The notes: generated by a model from the letters alone, not told the origin. Positions 8,969 to 17,329 are shown, counted from the stretch's first letter. The stretch is DNA of 64,000 bases from Leucobacter sp. CX169 (GCF_017161405.1 NZ_CP071051.1:806001-870000); one strand, 5' to 3'. Numbers and translations are program-made.

Positions 8969-9913
8969 ATGAACATCGGACTTCGTGCCTTCTCGCCACC
9001 CGATGGTCCCGCCGATTCCCTCGAGAGCGGGAGGAAGCGCTGGCGCCCCGCATTTACCACATGGCTACTCTCGCTCCTCGTCTTGATCGGGATTGGAACT
9101 GCGCTCTACCCGAGCACCTCGCAATGGCTGACGTCTTATAGCCAGTCGAAGATCATCAGAAATTACAGCACTCAGATCGCAAAATCAGATCCGGATGCCA
9201 GCACGCAGCTTCTGCAAGCCCAAAGGTACAATGACGCGCTGACCTCTGGGGTTGACATCCTTGCCGGAACTGCAGTGCCTGCCGGCAGCGGAACCTCCTC
9301 AAACGCCTCGCTCGAGTACGAGAACATCCTGAACGCAAACGATGAGGGCCTCATGGCCCGCATCAAGTTCCCGGCCGCAAGCGTCGACCTGCCGGTCTAC
9401 CACGGCACCTCGGACGCCATCCTCATGCAGGGGTCTGGTCACCTCGAAGGTTCACACCTTCCCATCGGAGGAGAGAGCACCCGCTCGGTAATCACCGCGC
9501 ACCGAGGCCTCGCCACGGCGACGATGTTTAACCACCTCGACCAGGTGGGAACGGGTGACCGGTTCACGATCGAAGTCTTTGGTGAGGTGCTCACCTACGA
9601 GGTTCGAGATGTTGTCGTCGTCAAGCCCGATGAGACCAATTCTCTGCGTGCAGTGCAAGGTCGTGACCTCGTCACCCTGGTCACTTGTACCCCGCTCGGC
9701 ATCAACACCCACCGCATTCTCGTCACTGGCGAGCGTGTCACTCCGACACCGATCAGGGATATTGAGAATGCAGGGAGTTCCTCAACTATTCCGGGATTTC
9801 CTTGGTGGGCACTGGGGCTCGGCGCCGGATTGATGCTCGTCGCTGGTTTGGTTTGGCGTGCAGGCTTCACCGACGCAGAGAGTTCGCGCGCAAGATCACC
9901 CGAAACACGCTAA
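8969..9913 (+). CDS. Class C sortase, copy 2
   Basis: The frame is open from 8825, but the sensible starts are ATG 8957 or ATG 8969. I prefer 8969, which has GAGAG just upstream (~314 residues). It has an N-terminal membrane span (TWLLSLLVLIGIGTALYP), a sortase core with PVYHGTSD, the histidine in TAHRG, and the cysteine and arginine in TCTPLGINTHRI. A C-terminal membrane span (PWWALGLGAGLML onward) follows. It is clearly a paralogue of the first sortase. It presumably polymerised the second pilin, which is now broken. Whether it still receives a promoter or accepts the first pilin is unknown. Confidence 0.92.
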   Translation: MNIGLRAFSPPDGPADSLESGRKRWRPAFTTWLLSLLVLIGIGTALYPSTSQWLTSYSQSKIIRNYSTQIAKSDPDASTQLLQAQRYNDALTSGVDILAGTAVPAGSGTSSNASLEYENILNANDEGLMARIKFPAASVDLPVYHGTSDAILMQGSGHLEGSHLPIGGESTRSVITAHRGLATATMFNHLDQVGTGDRFTIEVFGEVLTYEVRDVVVVKPDETNSLRAVQGRDLVTLVTCTPLGINTHRILVTGERVTPTPIRDIENAGSSSTIPGFPWWALGLGAGLMLVAGLVWRAGFTDAESSRARSPETR

Positions 9914-9969
9914 GCGCGTCTCGTTGAACTCACTCACTCGCGAACGGCCTACCTGAGCGCGCCGAGAAG

Positions 9970-10539
9970 CTACGCAAACGCCATCACACCCAGCATGAGC
10001 GTGCCCGCAACGGTCTCCACCACTGGCATTCGCCCGTGTGTCCCGCGCGGACGAGTGCGAAGCTGACCCACGAGGCAGGCAAGGCTCGCCAGCACGAAGA
10101 TCGCGGGCAGCGTGACGAGCCACCGGGCCGGATCCTGCGAATGATGCGCGGGCGCTACCGAGCTCGCAGCCGTGCCCACGAAGTGACTGCCATGGGCGCC
10201 GGCGACGAGCAGCCACGCGCATGCCACGGGCAGAAGGTTCCGGTGCAGGCCGGCGAGCACCGAACCGCCCCGCGGGGCCCCAAAACGAGAGATTGCGGCA
10301 AGCGCCAGCGACGAAGCCACAAGGGCGAGCGCCCACCAGGCGGCGGGTACCGCTCGCACGAGCGTCGCTTCAATCATCGCGATCGGCATGACGAGCGCCG
10401 GTAGTACCGCCCCGATGTGTCGCAGGCCCAACGAGTACGTCGCGATACGCCGCTGGCCGGGACTCGGTGAGAACCGAATCCCGGCCAGCGGGTGCAGTGC
10501 GCAGGCCGCGCAGATCAGGGCGCTCACGATCATGAGCAC
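9970..10539 (-). CDS. Small integral membrane protein at the end of the hpa operon
   Basis: 189 residues with about five hydrophobic segments (for example HIGAVLPALVMPIAMIEATL, AAWWALALVASSLALAAI, LLPVACAWLLVAGA, WLVTLPAIFVLASLACLV). The start is GTG 10539, ten bases after the hpaD stop, with ATG 10533 as alternative. I do not recognise the family. Its spacing suggests co-transcription with hpaD, but nothing in the sequence shows a role in aromatic degradation. Confidence 0.6.
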   Translation of the reverse strand: MLMIVSALICAACALHPLAGIRFSPSPGQRRIATYSLGLRHIGAVLPALVMPIAMIEATLVRAVPAAWWALALVASSLALAAISRFGAPRGGSVLAGLHRNLLPVACAWLLVAGAHGSHFVGTAASSVAPAHHSQDPARWLVTLPAIFVLASLACLVGQLRTRPRGTHGRMPVVETVAGTLMLGVMAFA

Positions 10540-10548
10540 CCGGGCGAC

Positions 10549-11691
10549 CTAGAGCGTGTTTCCGAGCTTGAAGCCCTTTTCGCCGTCTTCGTCGCGGGTG
10601 TACGAGAAGCCGTCAGCCCCGATGGTCACGGCCATCTCCGAGTCGTCGGTGCGCGCGATGACCGGCTGGGGGTTGCCGTCGAGGTCGAGCACGAGCGAGC
10701 CATCCGTGTACCAGGACGGGACGACGGGGTTGCCCCACCAGTCGCGGCGCTGGTTGTCGTGCACATCCCACGTCACGACGGGGTTGTCGGGGTCCCCGGT
10801 GTAGTAATCCTGTGTGTAGACCTCGACGCGGTGGCCGTCGGGATCGCGCAGGTACAGGTAGAACGCGTTCGAGACGCCGTGGCGGCCGGGGCCGCGTTCG
10901 ATGTGGTCGGACATGCGCAGCGCCCCGAGCTTGTCGCAGATCGCGAGGATGTTGTGCTTCTCGTGGGTCGCGAAGCAGACGTGGTGCATGCGCGGTCCGT
11001 CGCCCCCGGTCATCGCGGTGTCGTGCACGGTCGGCTTTCGGCGCATCCAGGCGGCGTAGACCGTGCCCTCCGCGTCCTGAATGTCCTCAGTGACCCGGAA
11101 GCCGAGGTTCTGCATGTAACCCACGGCGCGGGGCACATCGGGTGTGATCTGGTTGAAGTGATCCAGCCGTACGAGCTCGCCGGGGACGTGCAGGTCGTAG
11201 CGCCACGACATCCGCTCCGTGTGCTCGGACTGGAAGAAGAACTCGTACGGGAACCCGAGCGGGTCGACGACGCGCACCGAATCGCCGATCCCCTTCACGA
11301 AGCCTTCGGGGTTGCGGCGCACCTCGCATCCGAGTTCCTCGAAAAACGCCACGGCCTTGTCGAGGTCCTCGGCTGCGCGCACGCGGTACGAGAACGCGGC
11401 GACCGCAGCCAGCGGGCCCTTGCGCAGCACGAGGTTGTGGTGGATGAATTCTTCGGTGGAGCGAAGGTAGATCGCCTCGTCATCCTCGGTCGTGACATAC
11501 AGGCCGAGCACGTCGACATAGAACGCCCGCGAGGCCGCGAGGTCCGTGACGATGAGTTCCATGTATGCGCAGCGCAGAATATCGGGCGCCTCGGAGGTGG
11601 CCGTGTGAATCGGGTTGGCTGCCACGATGGGGGCCTCCTTGGTTACCCAAAAGCCTGCCGACTGCTTGTCTTCTTCATTGAGCTTTGCCAT
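10549..11691 (-). CDS. hpaD: 3,4-Dihydroxyphenylacetate (homoprotocatechuate) 2,3-dioxygenase
   Basis: Extradiol ring-cleaving enzyme that opens homoprotocatechuate to 5-carboxymethyl-2-hydroxymuconate semialdehyde. The 380 residues hold two vicinal-oxygen-chelate (glyoxalase-fold) domains (~35-150 and ~170-300). The 2-His-1-Glu metal site is visible: His near 178 (RLDHFNQ), His near 236 (RMHHVCF) and Glu near 288 (HRVEVYT). The overall pattern resembles the Brevibacterium-type enzyme, in which the metal may be Fe or Mn. It starts at ATG 11691 after GGAAG and follows hpaE by 34 bp. Confidence 0.95.
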   Translation of the reverse strand: MAKLNEEDKQSAGFWVTKEAPIVAANPIHTATSEAPDILRCAYMELIVTDLAASRAFYVDVLGLYVTTEDDEAIYLRSTEEFIHHNLVLRKGPLAAVAAFSYRVRAAEDLDKAVAFFEELGCEVRRNPEGFVKGIGDSVRVVDPLGFPYEFFFQSEHTERMSWRYDLHVPGELVRLDHFNQITPDVPRAVGYMQNLGFRVTEDIQDAEGTVYAAWMRRKPTVHDTAMTGGDGPRMHHVCFATHEKHNILAICDKLGALRMSDHIERGPGRHGVSNAFYLYLRDPDGHRVEVYTQDYYTGDPDNPVVTWDVHDNQRRDWWGNPVVPSWYTDGSLVLDLDGNPQPVIARTDDSEMAVTIGADGFSYTRDEDGEKGFKLGNTL

Positions 11692-11725
11692 GATTTCGCT
11701 TCCTTGCGTGTAGTGGCCGTGCGAG

Positions 11726-13222
11726 CTACTTGCCTGCGCCGAAACGCGGGCTGTGTGCTTCGTTCAGGGTGATCTGGATCGACTGCTGCGTCGTGTAGAA
11801 ATCCACCGAGCGGTAGCCGCCCTCGCGGCCAAGACCCGACGCCTTCACGCCGCCGAACGGGGTGCGGAGGTCGCGCACGTTGTTCGAGTTCAGCCAGACC
11901 ATGCCCGACTCAATCCCGTGCGCGAAGTTGTGTGCGCGCTTCAGGTTCGAGGTCCAGACGTAGGCGGCCAGGCCGTACTTCGTGTTGTTCGCGAGCTCGA
12001 GCGCTTCCTCGTCGGTGTCGAAGGGGGTGATCGCGACGACCGGGCCGAAGATCTCCTCCTGGAAGATGCGCGCATCGGGGGCCACGTCGGCGAACACGGT
12101 CGGCGCGACGTAGTTGCCCTCGGGGAAGCCCTCGGGGCGGCCGCCGCCGGCGACGAGGCGGCCCTCGCCCTTGCCGATCTCGACGTAGCTCATGACCTTC
12201 TCGAAGTGGCTCGGGTGCACGAGTGCGCCCACTTCGGTCGCCGGATCGGAGGGCAGTCCGATGACGATGTTCTTCGCCCGTTCGGCGTAGCGCTCAACGA
12301 AGTCGTTGTAGATGGAGCGCTCGACGAGCACCCGGCTGCCGGCGGTGCAGCGCTCGCCGTTCAGGCTGAACACGCTGAACACGGTGGCGTCGAGTGCCTC
12401 CTCAAGGTCGGCGTCGGCGAACACGACCGACGGGCTCTTGCCGCCGAGCTCGAGCGAGAGGCTCTTCAGCAGCGGGGCGGCGTTCGTCGAGATCATCGCG
12501 CCCGTGGAGCTGTCGCCAGTGAACGAGATGAGGGGCACGTGGGGGTGCTTGACGAGCGCGTCGCCCGCGACGCTGCCCGAGCCCAGGATCAGGTTGAAGA
12601 CGCCGTCGGGCACGCCCGCCTCGCGGAAGATCTCGGGCCACAGCGCCGCCGAGAGCGGGGTGTAGCTCGCCGGCTTCAGCACGACGGTGTTGCCGGTCGC
12701 GATCGCGGGTGCGAGCTTCCACGACTCCTGCATGAACGGCACGTTCCAGGGGGTGATGAGGCCGGCCACGCCGATCGGCTTGCGGTTCACATAGTTGATC
12801 TGGCGGCCCGGCACCTTGGTGACGTTGTCGTGCTGCGCGACGATCAGGTCGGCGAAGAAGCGGAAGTTCTCGGCGGCACGGCGGGCCTGGCCCTTTGCCT
12901 GCGTGATGGGCAGGCCGGAATCCCAGCTCTCGAGCAGCGCGAGCTGCTCGTCGCGGGACTCGACGATGTCGGCGACCTTGTGCAGGATGCGCGAGCGTTC
13001 GCGCGGGAGCATCTTTGGCCAGGGGCCCTCGTCGAAGGCGCGCTTCGCGGCGGCCACCGCGAGTTCGACGTCTTCCGACTGCGCCGATGCAGACGTGATG
13101 TAGACCTCGTTCGAGACGGGCTCGATGACGTCAAACTCCTGGCCACCGATCGAGTCGACGAACTTGCCGTCGATGAAGTGACGAATCTTGTCGGGCAGGC
13201 CCGCGGGCTTCTCGTGGATCAT
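11726..13222 (-). CDS. hpaE: 5-Carboxymethyl-2-hydroxymuconate semialdehyde dehydrogenase
   Basis: NAD-dependent aldehyde dehydrogenase that oxidises the HpaD product. The frame extends upstream, but ATG 13222 has AGGAG about nine bases before it and gives the usual ~498 residues. Family motifs are present: the Rossmann/N-terminal block (GLITPWNVPFMQESWKLAPA), the catalytic glutamate in LELGGKSP, the catalytic cysteine near 290 in GERCTAGSR and EEIFGPVVAI. The position between the regulator and hpaD fixes the substrate among ALDH family members. Confidence 0.93.
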   Translation of the reverse strand: MIHEKPAGLPDKIRHFIDGKFVDSIGGQEFDVIEPVSNEVYITSASAQSEDVELAVAAAKRAFDEGPWPKMLPRERSRILHKVADIVESRDEQLALLESWDSGLPITQAKGQARRAAENFRFFADLIVAQHDNVTKVPGRQINYVNRKPIGVAGLITPWNVPFMQESWKLAPAIATGNTVVLKPASYTPLSAALWPEIFREAGVPDGVFNLILGSGSVAGDALVKHPHVPLISFTGDSSTGAMISTNAAPLLKSLSLELGGKSPSVVFADADLEEALDATVFSVFSLNGERCTAGSRVLVERSIYNDFVERYAERAKNIVIGLPSDPATEVGALVHPSHFEKVMSYVEIGKGEGRLVAGGGRPEGFPEGNYVAPTVFADVAPDARIFQEEIFGPVVAITPFDTDEEALELANNTKYGLAAYVWTSNLKRAHNFAHGIESGMVWLNSNNVRDLRTPFGGVKASGLGREGGYRSVDFYTTQQSIQITLNEAHSPRFGAGK

Positions 13223-13268
13223 GTGCTTCTCCTGAGGGTGAGTGGTGAGATACGTGTGGGGGAGGGGC

Positions 13269-13952
13269 CTAGGCGGCCGGGGCGGCTTCTTGGGCTTCGG
13301 CGAGGTGGCGGTGTTGCTCGTCCGAGTAGGCCAGTACCGCGTCGAGTGTTGCGGTGCGGTGGGCCCGGGCGGCGGTCTCGATCTCGTCGACGGGTGTCCG
13401 TGACTCGATGAGCCGCAGGAGGCGCTCATGCTCTTCGACCGAGTCGCCAGCGCGTCCGGGGACGAAGCTGAAAGACGAGTTCCGCAGCATCTTCATGCGG
13501 TTCCAGCCCCGGTGGACGAGGTCGAGGATGTGCGGGTTCGGGCAGCTCTCGAAGAGCACGCTGTGGAACTCGAGGTTCAGGGCAGTGAAGCGCTGCGGGT
13601 CGAACGCCTCGAGCGTCTCGCGCATGGTCTGGTTGATCTCGCGCGCCCGCTTGATTTGGTCGGCCGAGATGTCGGGGGCCGCGAGCGCGGTTGCCGCCCC
13701 CTCGACGAGCGCGAGCGTCTGCATGGTGTGCAGATACTCGGTCTCTTTGAGGAGCGCGACCTGCGCACCAACGTTGCGTTCGAACGTGACGAGGCCTTCG
13801 GCCTCGAGCTGCCGGATCGCCTCGCGCACCGGGACGACACTCATATCGAGCTCGTCGGCAATCTGGCCGAGGACGAGGCGGTACCCGGGGACAAAGCGCC
13901 CGTCAGAGATACGCTGCTGAATGTAGTCGTGAGCGGCGTCGACCTTGCTCAT
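13269..13952 (-). CDS. GntR-family (FCD/FadR subfamily) transcriptional regulator of the hpa cluster
   Basis: The start is ATG 13952, with GGAGGTGG upstream; it overlaps the previous stop as ATGA. The 227-residue protein has an N-terminal winged helix (~1-70: DYIQQRISDGRFVPGYRL, SVVPVREAIRQLEAEGLV) and an all-helical FCD ligand-binding domain. The FCD domain has a metal/ligand-type pattern (LNLEFHSVLFESC, EEHERLLRLIESR, AARAHRTATLDAV). FCD regulators commonly bind acidic pathway intermediates. The best operator candidates are the two ATCGTATACGAT palindromes in this cluster, one of them upstream of its own operon, which implies autoregulation. Confidence 0.9.
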   Translation of the reverse strand: MSKVDAAHDYIQQRISDGRFVPGYRLVLGQIADELDMSVVPVREAIRQLEAEGLVTFERNVGAQVALLKETEYLHTMQTLALVEGAATALAAPDISADQIKRAREINQTMRETLEAFDPQRFTALNLEFHSVLFESCPNPHILDLVHRGWNRMKMLRNSSFSFVPGRAGDSVEEHERLLRLIESRTPVDEIETAARAHRTATLDAVLAYSDEQHRHLAEAQEAAPAA

Positions 13953-15457
13953 GCGCCGCCACCTCCTGCGGACTCCGCGGCGTACTTCGCCTGCCACTCG
14001 GCGCTCATGGGGAACAACCCATCGACCGGGTGCCCCTCGGCCACGCGCGCCGCGACCCAGGCGTCGGCCGCCTCCTGCGCGGCAGCCTCGGCTGCGACCT
14101 CAGCGAGGAGGAACGGCGGGATAACAATGACACCGTCGCGGTCGCCCATGATGATGTCGCCGGGCTGGACAGCCGCGCCGCCGCAGGCAATCGTGACGTC
14201 GGTCTCCCACGGCACGTGCCGACGGCCGAGCACGCTCGGGTGCGCCCCCTGCGAGAAGACGGGGATGTCGAACTCCTGTACCGCGGCGAAGTCACGCACG
14301 CCGCCGTCGGTGACGATGCCGGCGGCGCCGCGCACCTGGGCGCGCAGCGCGAGCACATCGCCCACCGTGCCGGTGCCGCGCTCGCCGCGGGCATCGACGA
14401 CGAGTACCTCGCCGGCGCCGACGGTGTCGAACGCGCGCTTCTGTGCGTTGAAGCCGCCAGCGTGCGCCGTGAAGAGGTCCGGGCGGAACGGGATGAAGCG
14501 CAGCGTCTTCGCTGTCCCGAGCATCTGGTCGCCCTCGTGGTTGGGGTGCACCCCGTCGATGAAGATGTCGACGTAGCCGCGCTTGCGCAGCGCCGACGAG
14601 ACCGTGGCGACGGCAACGCCCGACAGCTGGGCGCGAATCTCGTCGGTCAGGACGGGAACCGATGGGGCAGGATCCTGCTCGGCCGACAGCGGTGTCGCGC
14701 GGCCAGCGGCAACCGCGGCCGCGTGTTCCGCCTCGCTGCCCCAGGCCTCGACTCGCTGCGTGTCGTCCACCGCGGGGCCCGAGCCGAAGTCGCCGAAGGG
14801 CACGGTGCCCTGGGTGACGGTGGTCACCAGGCGGCCACTGCTCGGCGCGCCGGGAGCGTTCGGGGCGTCGACTTCGACCTCGACCACGTCGCCGGGCAAC
14901 ACGACCGAGGATCCTGCCGGGGTGCCGGTCAGGATCACGTCGCCGGTCTCGAGCGTCATGAGCTGTGAGAGGTCCGCGACCAGCTGGCCGAAGCTGAATT
15001 TGAGGGTGTCCGTGGTGTCTTCCTGCACCAGCTCACCGTTGACCCAGGTGCGCACGCGCCAGTCACCCTCGCCGAGTCCCTCGGTCGAGATCGCGGTGGG
15101 GCCGATCGGGGTGAACCCGTCGCCGCCCTTCGAGCGCATGTTTGAGCCCTTGTCGACCGCGCGCATGTCGTAGATGCCGAAGTCGTTCGCGGCGGTGACG
15201 CTCTTGATGTGGCTCCAACCCTGTTCGGGCGAGACGCGGCGTGCGGGCTCGCCTATCACGAGGGCGACTTCGCCCTCAAACGCCAGCAACTCGGTGCCGG
15301 CGGGGCGCTCGATGGTGCCGCCGGTCGGAGCGAGTGACGAGGAGGGCTTCAGGAAGTACGAGGGCTGCGCGGGCGTCCGGCCGCGCTGATCCATGCGGGA
15401 CGGATAGTTCAGGTGGACGGCAATGATCTTGCCGGGGGTATCGATTCCGTAGGTCAC
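13949..15457 (-). CDS. hpaG: Fusion of FAH-family isomerase/decarboxylase (HpaG-like) with RraA-like domain
   Basis: Starts at GTG 15457 after GACGAGG; 502 residues. Residues ~1-230 are an FAH-fold domain with the family's acidic metal ligands (LLAFEGEVALVIGEPAR) and the GDVILTGTPAG block, as in HpaG isomerase/decarboxylases. Residues ~275-490 are RraA-like: GTAKTLRFIP, GEVLVVDARGERGTGTVGDVLALRA, GIVTDGGVRDF and PGDIIMGDRDGVIVIP. The last group includes the G-D-x(20)-R-D-type motif seen in RraA-like aldolases/decarboxylases. Classical HpaG carries two FAH domains; here the second is replaced by RraA. It should act between HpaE and HpaH (decarboxylation and isomerisation), with the split of work inferred. 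Confidence 0.88.
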   Translation of the reverse strand: MTYGIDTPGKIIAVHLNYPSRMDQRGRTPAQPSYFLKPSSSLAPTGGTIERPAGTELLAFEGEVALVIGEPARRVSPEQGWSHIKSVTAANDFGIYDMRAVDKGSNMRSKGGDGFTPIGPTAISTEGLGEGDWRVRTWVNGELVQEDTTDTLKFSFGQLVADLSQLMTLETGDVILTGTPAGSSVVLPGDVVEVEVDAPNAPGAPSSGRLVTTVTQGTVPFGDFGSGPAVDDTQRVEAWGSEAEHAAAVAAGRATPLSAEQDPAPSVPVLTDEIRAQLSGVAVATVSSALRKRGYVDIFIDGVHPNHEGDQMLGTAKTLRFIPFRPDLFTAHAGGFNAQKRAFDTVGAGEVLVVDARGERGTGTVGDVLALRAQVRGAAGIVTDGGVRDFAAVQEFDIPVFSQGAHPSVLGRRHVPWETDVTIACGGAAVQPGDIIMGDRDGVIVIPPFLLAEVAAEAAAQEAADAWVAARVAEGHPVDGLFPMSAEWQAKYAAESAGGGGA

Positions 15458-15510
15458 AATTGCCTCGTCTTTCGAGTGAACTGGGGGCGATCCGGAGCGC
15501 TATATTTCAT

Positions 15511-15522
15511 ATCGTATACGAT
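15511..15522. promoter_or_regulatory. Probable GntR operator ATCGTATACGAT upstream of the FAH-RraA/gntR/hpaE/hpaD unit
   Basis: A perfect 12-bp palindrome 54 bases before the GTG of the fusion gene. On the minus strand its end reads TACGAT, which fits a TANNNT -10 box, so a bound repressor would cover the promoter. The same 12-mer occurs at 17242-17253. Confidence 0.75.
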
Positions 15523-15607
15523 CCGGTGGGGTTTGGGAACTGTGCTGCCGGGTTCTCTCGTGAACTCGGATTGCTCCGGCAACTGCGGGGATAGGCGCAT
15601 CTGTCGC

Positions 15608-16435
15608 CTAGTAGCTGCCCCGGGGCGGAGCGCTGGGCGGAGTGTTGCTCGATCCTGCCTGCACGAAACGCTCGGCGAGTGCCTCGGTCTGCCGGGCCAG
15701 GATCGCGACGTCGGCCCCCACCGCGACGAAGGACGCGCCCTCGGCGAGGTAGCGCTCGGCGTCGGCCGGTACGAACGCATTGACGCCGACCGGCTTCCCG
15801 GCGGCGAGACCCGCGCTAATGGCGCGCAGCACGCCCTCGACCACGTCGGGGTGCGACTGTTGGCCAAGGAGCCCCATCGATGCCGCGAGATCGGCCGGGC
15901 CCACGAAGATTGCGTCGACGCCGTCGGTCTCGACGATGCGCTCGACGTCGGCGACCGCCGCCGCCGACTCGATCTGTACTGTGAGGCTGATGGTCTCATC
16001 TGCCCTGCCGAGATAGCCCTCGACCCGATTCCACCGAGACGAGCGGGCGAGCGTGCTGCCGACCCCGCGCACGCCATTGAGGGGGTAACGGACCGCGCGC
16101 ACGATCTCGGCGGCCTGCTCGGCGGAGTCAACCATCGGGATGAGTAGGTTCTGCACGCCGAGGTCGAGGAACTGCTTGATCGTGACGACGTCGCCAGAGG
16201 GCGGACGTACGACCGGCGTCGACGGGTAAGCCGACATCGCGTAGAGCTGGGCGAGGATGGACTCGAGGCCGTTCGGGGAGTGCTCGGCGTCGAGCAAGAC
16301 CCAGTCGATGCCGCTGCCCGCGACGATCTCGGCGGCGATCGGACTGCCAGAGCAGACCCAGAGGCCGATCTGCGGGCGCTTGGCGTGCGCGAGGCGGTCC
16401 GACAGCGTCGGCGGAAGCTCTAGGCGAATCGGCAT
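15608..16435 (-). CDS. hpaI: 4-Hydroxy-2-oxoheptane-1,7-dioate aldolase
   Basis: Class II metal-dependent aldolase that splits the last ring-derived intermediate into pyruvate and succinic semialdehyde. 275 residues of the HpcH/HpaI fold: GLWVCSGSP at the N-terminus, active-site histidine in LLDAEHSP, arginine in VVRPPSG, metal ligands in VQIESAAAV (Glu) and FVGPADLAASMG (Asp). It begins 16 bases inside the end of hpaH, so translation is coupled. The last ~15 residues (SNTPPSAPPRGSY) are an unusual proline-rich tail. Confidence 0.94.
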   Translation of the reverse strand: MPIRLELPPTLSDRLAHAKRPQIGLWVCSGSPIAAEIVAGSGIDWVLLDAEHSPNGLESILAQLYAMSAYPSTPVVRPPSGDVVTIKQFLDLGVQNLLIPMVDSAEQAAEIVRAVRYPLNGVRGVGSTLARSSRWNRVEGYLGRADETISLTVQIESAAAVADVERIVETDGVDAIFVGPADLAASMGLLGQQSHPDVVEGVLRAISAGLAAGKPVGVNAFVPADAERYLAEGASFVAVGADVAILARQTEALAERFVQAGSSNTPPSAPPRGSY

Positions 16436-17205
16436 GAGATGGTCCCCAACGTTCCGTAGTCAGCGTGCACGGTATCGCCGCGCTCGACCCACATGGGGCG
16501 GGTGAACGAGCCGGCCAGCACAATGTCGCCGGCGTTCAGGGACTGGCCGTGCTGGGCGAGCTTGTTCGCCAGCCAGGCGACGCCCATCGCGGGGTGGCCG
16601 AGGATCGCGGCGGCGACGCCGGACTCCTCAATGGTCTCGTTGCGCGAAAGCAGTGCCGACACCCAGCGCAGGTCGACCTGGTCGACCTTGACCGGGCGAC
16701 CGCCGATAACCATCGCACCCATCGCGGCGTTGTCGCTGATCGTGTCGACGATGGTGCGCCCCTCCATCACGAGGTGTGAGTTCAGGACCTCGAGGGCGGG
16801 TACGACGTAGGCCGTTGCGTCGAGCACATCGAAGATGGTGGTGTGCGGGCCGGTGAGGGGCTTGGCGAGCACGAAAGCCAGCTCGACCTCGATGCGCACG
16901 TTCGAGAACCGGTCGAAGTCGATGACCGAGCCAGATTCGATCACCATATCGTCGAGAATGACGCCATAATCGGGCTCGGTGATGCCGGTCGCGACCTGCA
17001 TGACTTTCGAGGTGAGGCCGATCTTGCGGCCCACGACGCGGCGCCCTTCGGCAATCTTGCGTTCCGTCCAGGCGCGCTGCACCGCATAGGAGTCGTCGAC
17101 GACCATTCCGGGGTAGCGGCCGGTGAGGATGGGGAGCAGTTCCTTGGAAGCGTCCGCCGCGATCAGCTCGTCGGCGATCTGCAAGTGTTGTTCAGCGCTG
17201 AGCAT
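16420..17205 (-). CDS. hpaH: 2-Oxo-hept-4-ene-1,7-dioate hydratase
   Basis: Adds water to 2-oxohept-4-ene-1,7-dioate ahead of the HpaI aldolase. ATG 17205 is chosen over the longer frame from 17259, because that extension runs through the palindromic operator. It gives 261 residues. Hydratase/FAH-superfamily motifs include GRKIGLTSKVMQ, PDYGVILDDMVIESG, RIEVELAFVLAKPL with the metal-binding glutamates, and the C-terminal GDIVLAGSFTRP. First gene of the leftward hydratase-aldolase unit. Confidence 0.93.
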   Translation of the reverse strand: MLSAEQHLQIADELIAADASKELLPILTGRYPGMVVDDSYAVQRAWTERKIAEGRRVVGRKIGLTSKVMQVATGITEPDYGVILDDMVIESGSVIDFDRFSNVRIEVELAFVLAKPLTGPHTTIFDVLDATAYVVPALEVLNSHLVMEGRTIVDTISDNAAMGAMVIGGRPVKVDQVDLRWVSALLSRNETIEESGVAAAILGHPAMGVAWLANKLAQHGQSLNAGDIVLAGSFTRPMWVERGDTVHADYGTLGTISCRFA

Positions 17206-17241
17206 GGCACTCGATTCGATTAGGGAAGCGGAATGCTTCAG

Positions 17242-17253
17242 ATCGTATACGAT
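17242..17253. promoter_or_regulatory. Probable GntR operator ATCGTATACGAT upstream of hpaH-hpaI
   Basis: Second exact copy of the 12-bp palindrome, 36 bases before the hpaH ATG. As at the other copy, the minus strand reads TACGAT at the end, so operator and probable -10 box coincide. Conservation of site and geometry at two units of one pathway supports control by the GntR/FCD protein encoded between them. Confidence 0.75.
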
Positions 17254-17329
17254 TCCCACTTTTGGCGCGACGATTGGGGGTTACTTGCGGGTCATGGAAA
17301 CTCGCGGTAGCATCACAACTTTGTCGGGG

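Noticed and set aside
10036-10404. Plus-strand frame opposite the small membrane protein
   Set aside because: Arg/His-rich shadow without features; the minus-strand frame has clear membrane segments and operon spacing.
11753-13411. 552-codon plus-strand frame opposite hpaE
   Set aside because: Shadow of the aldehyde dehydrogenase gene; composition is extreme (Arg, Glu, Val, Ala) and there are no motifs.
17206-17259. Longer start for hpaH at 17259
   Set aside because: The extension would translate the palindromic operator and -10 region; ATG 17205 gives the family's normal N-terminus.
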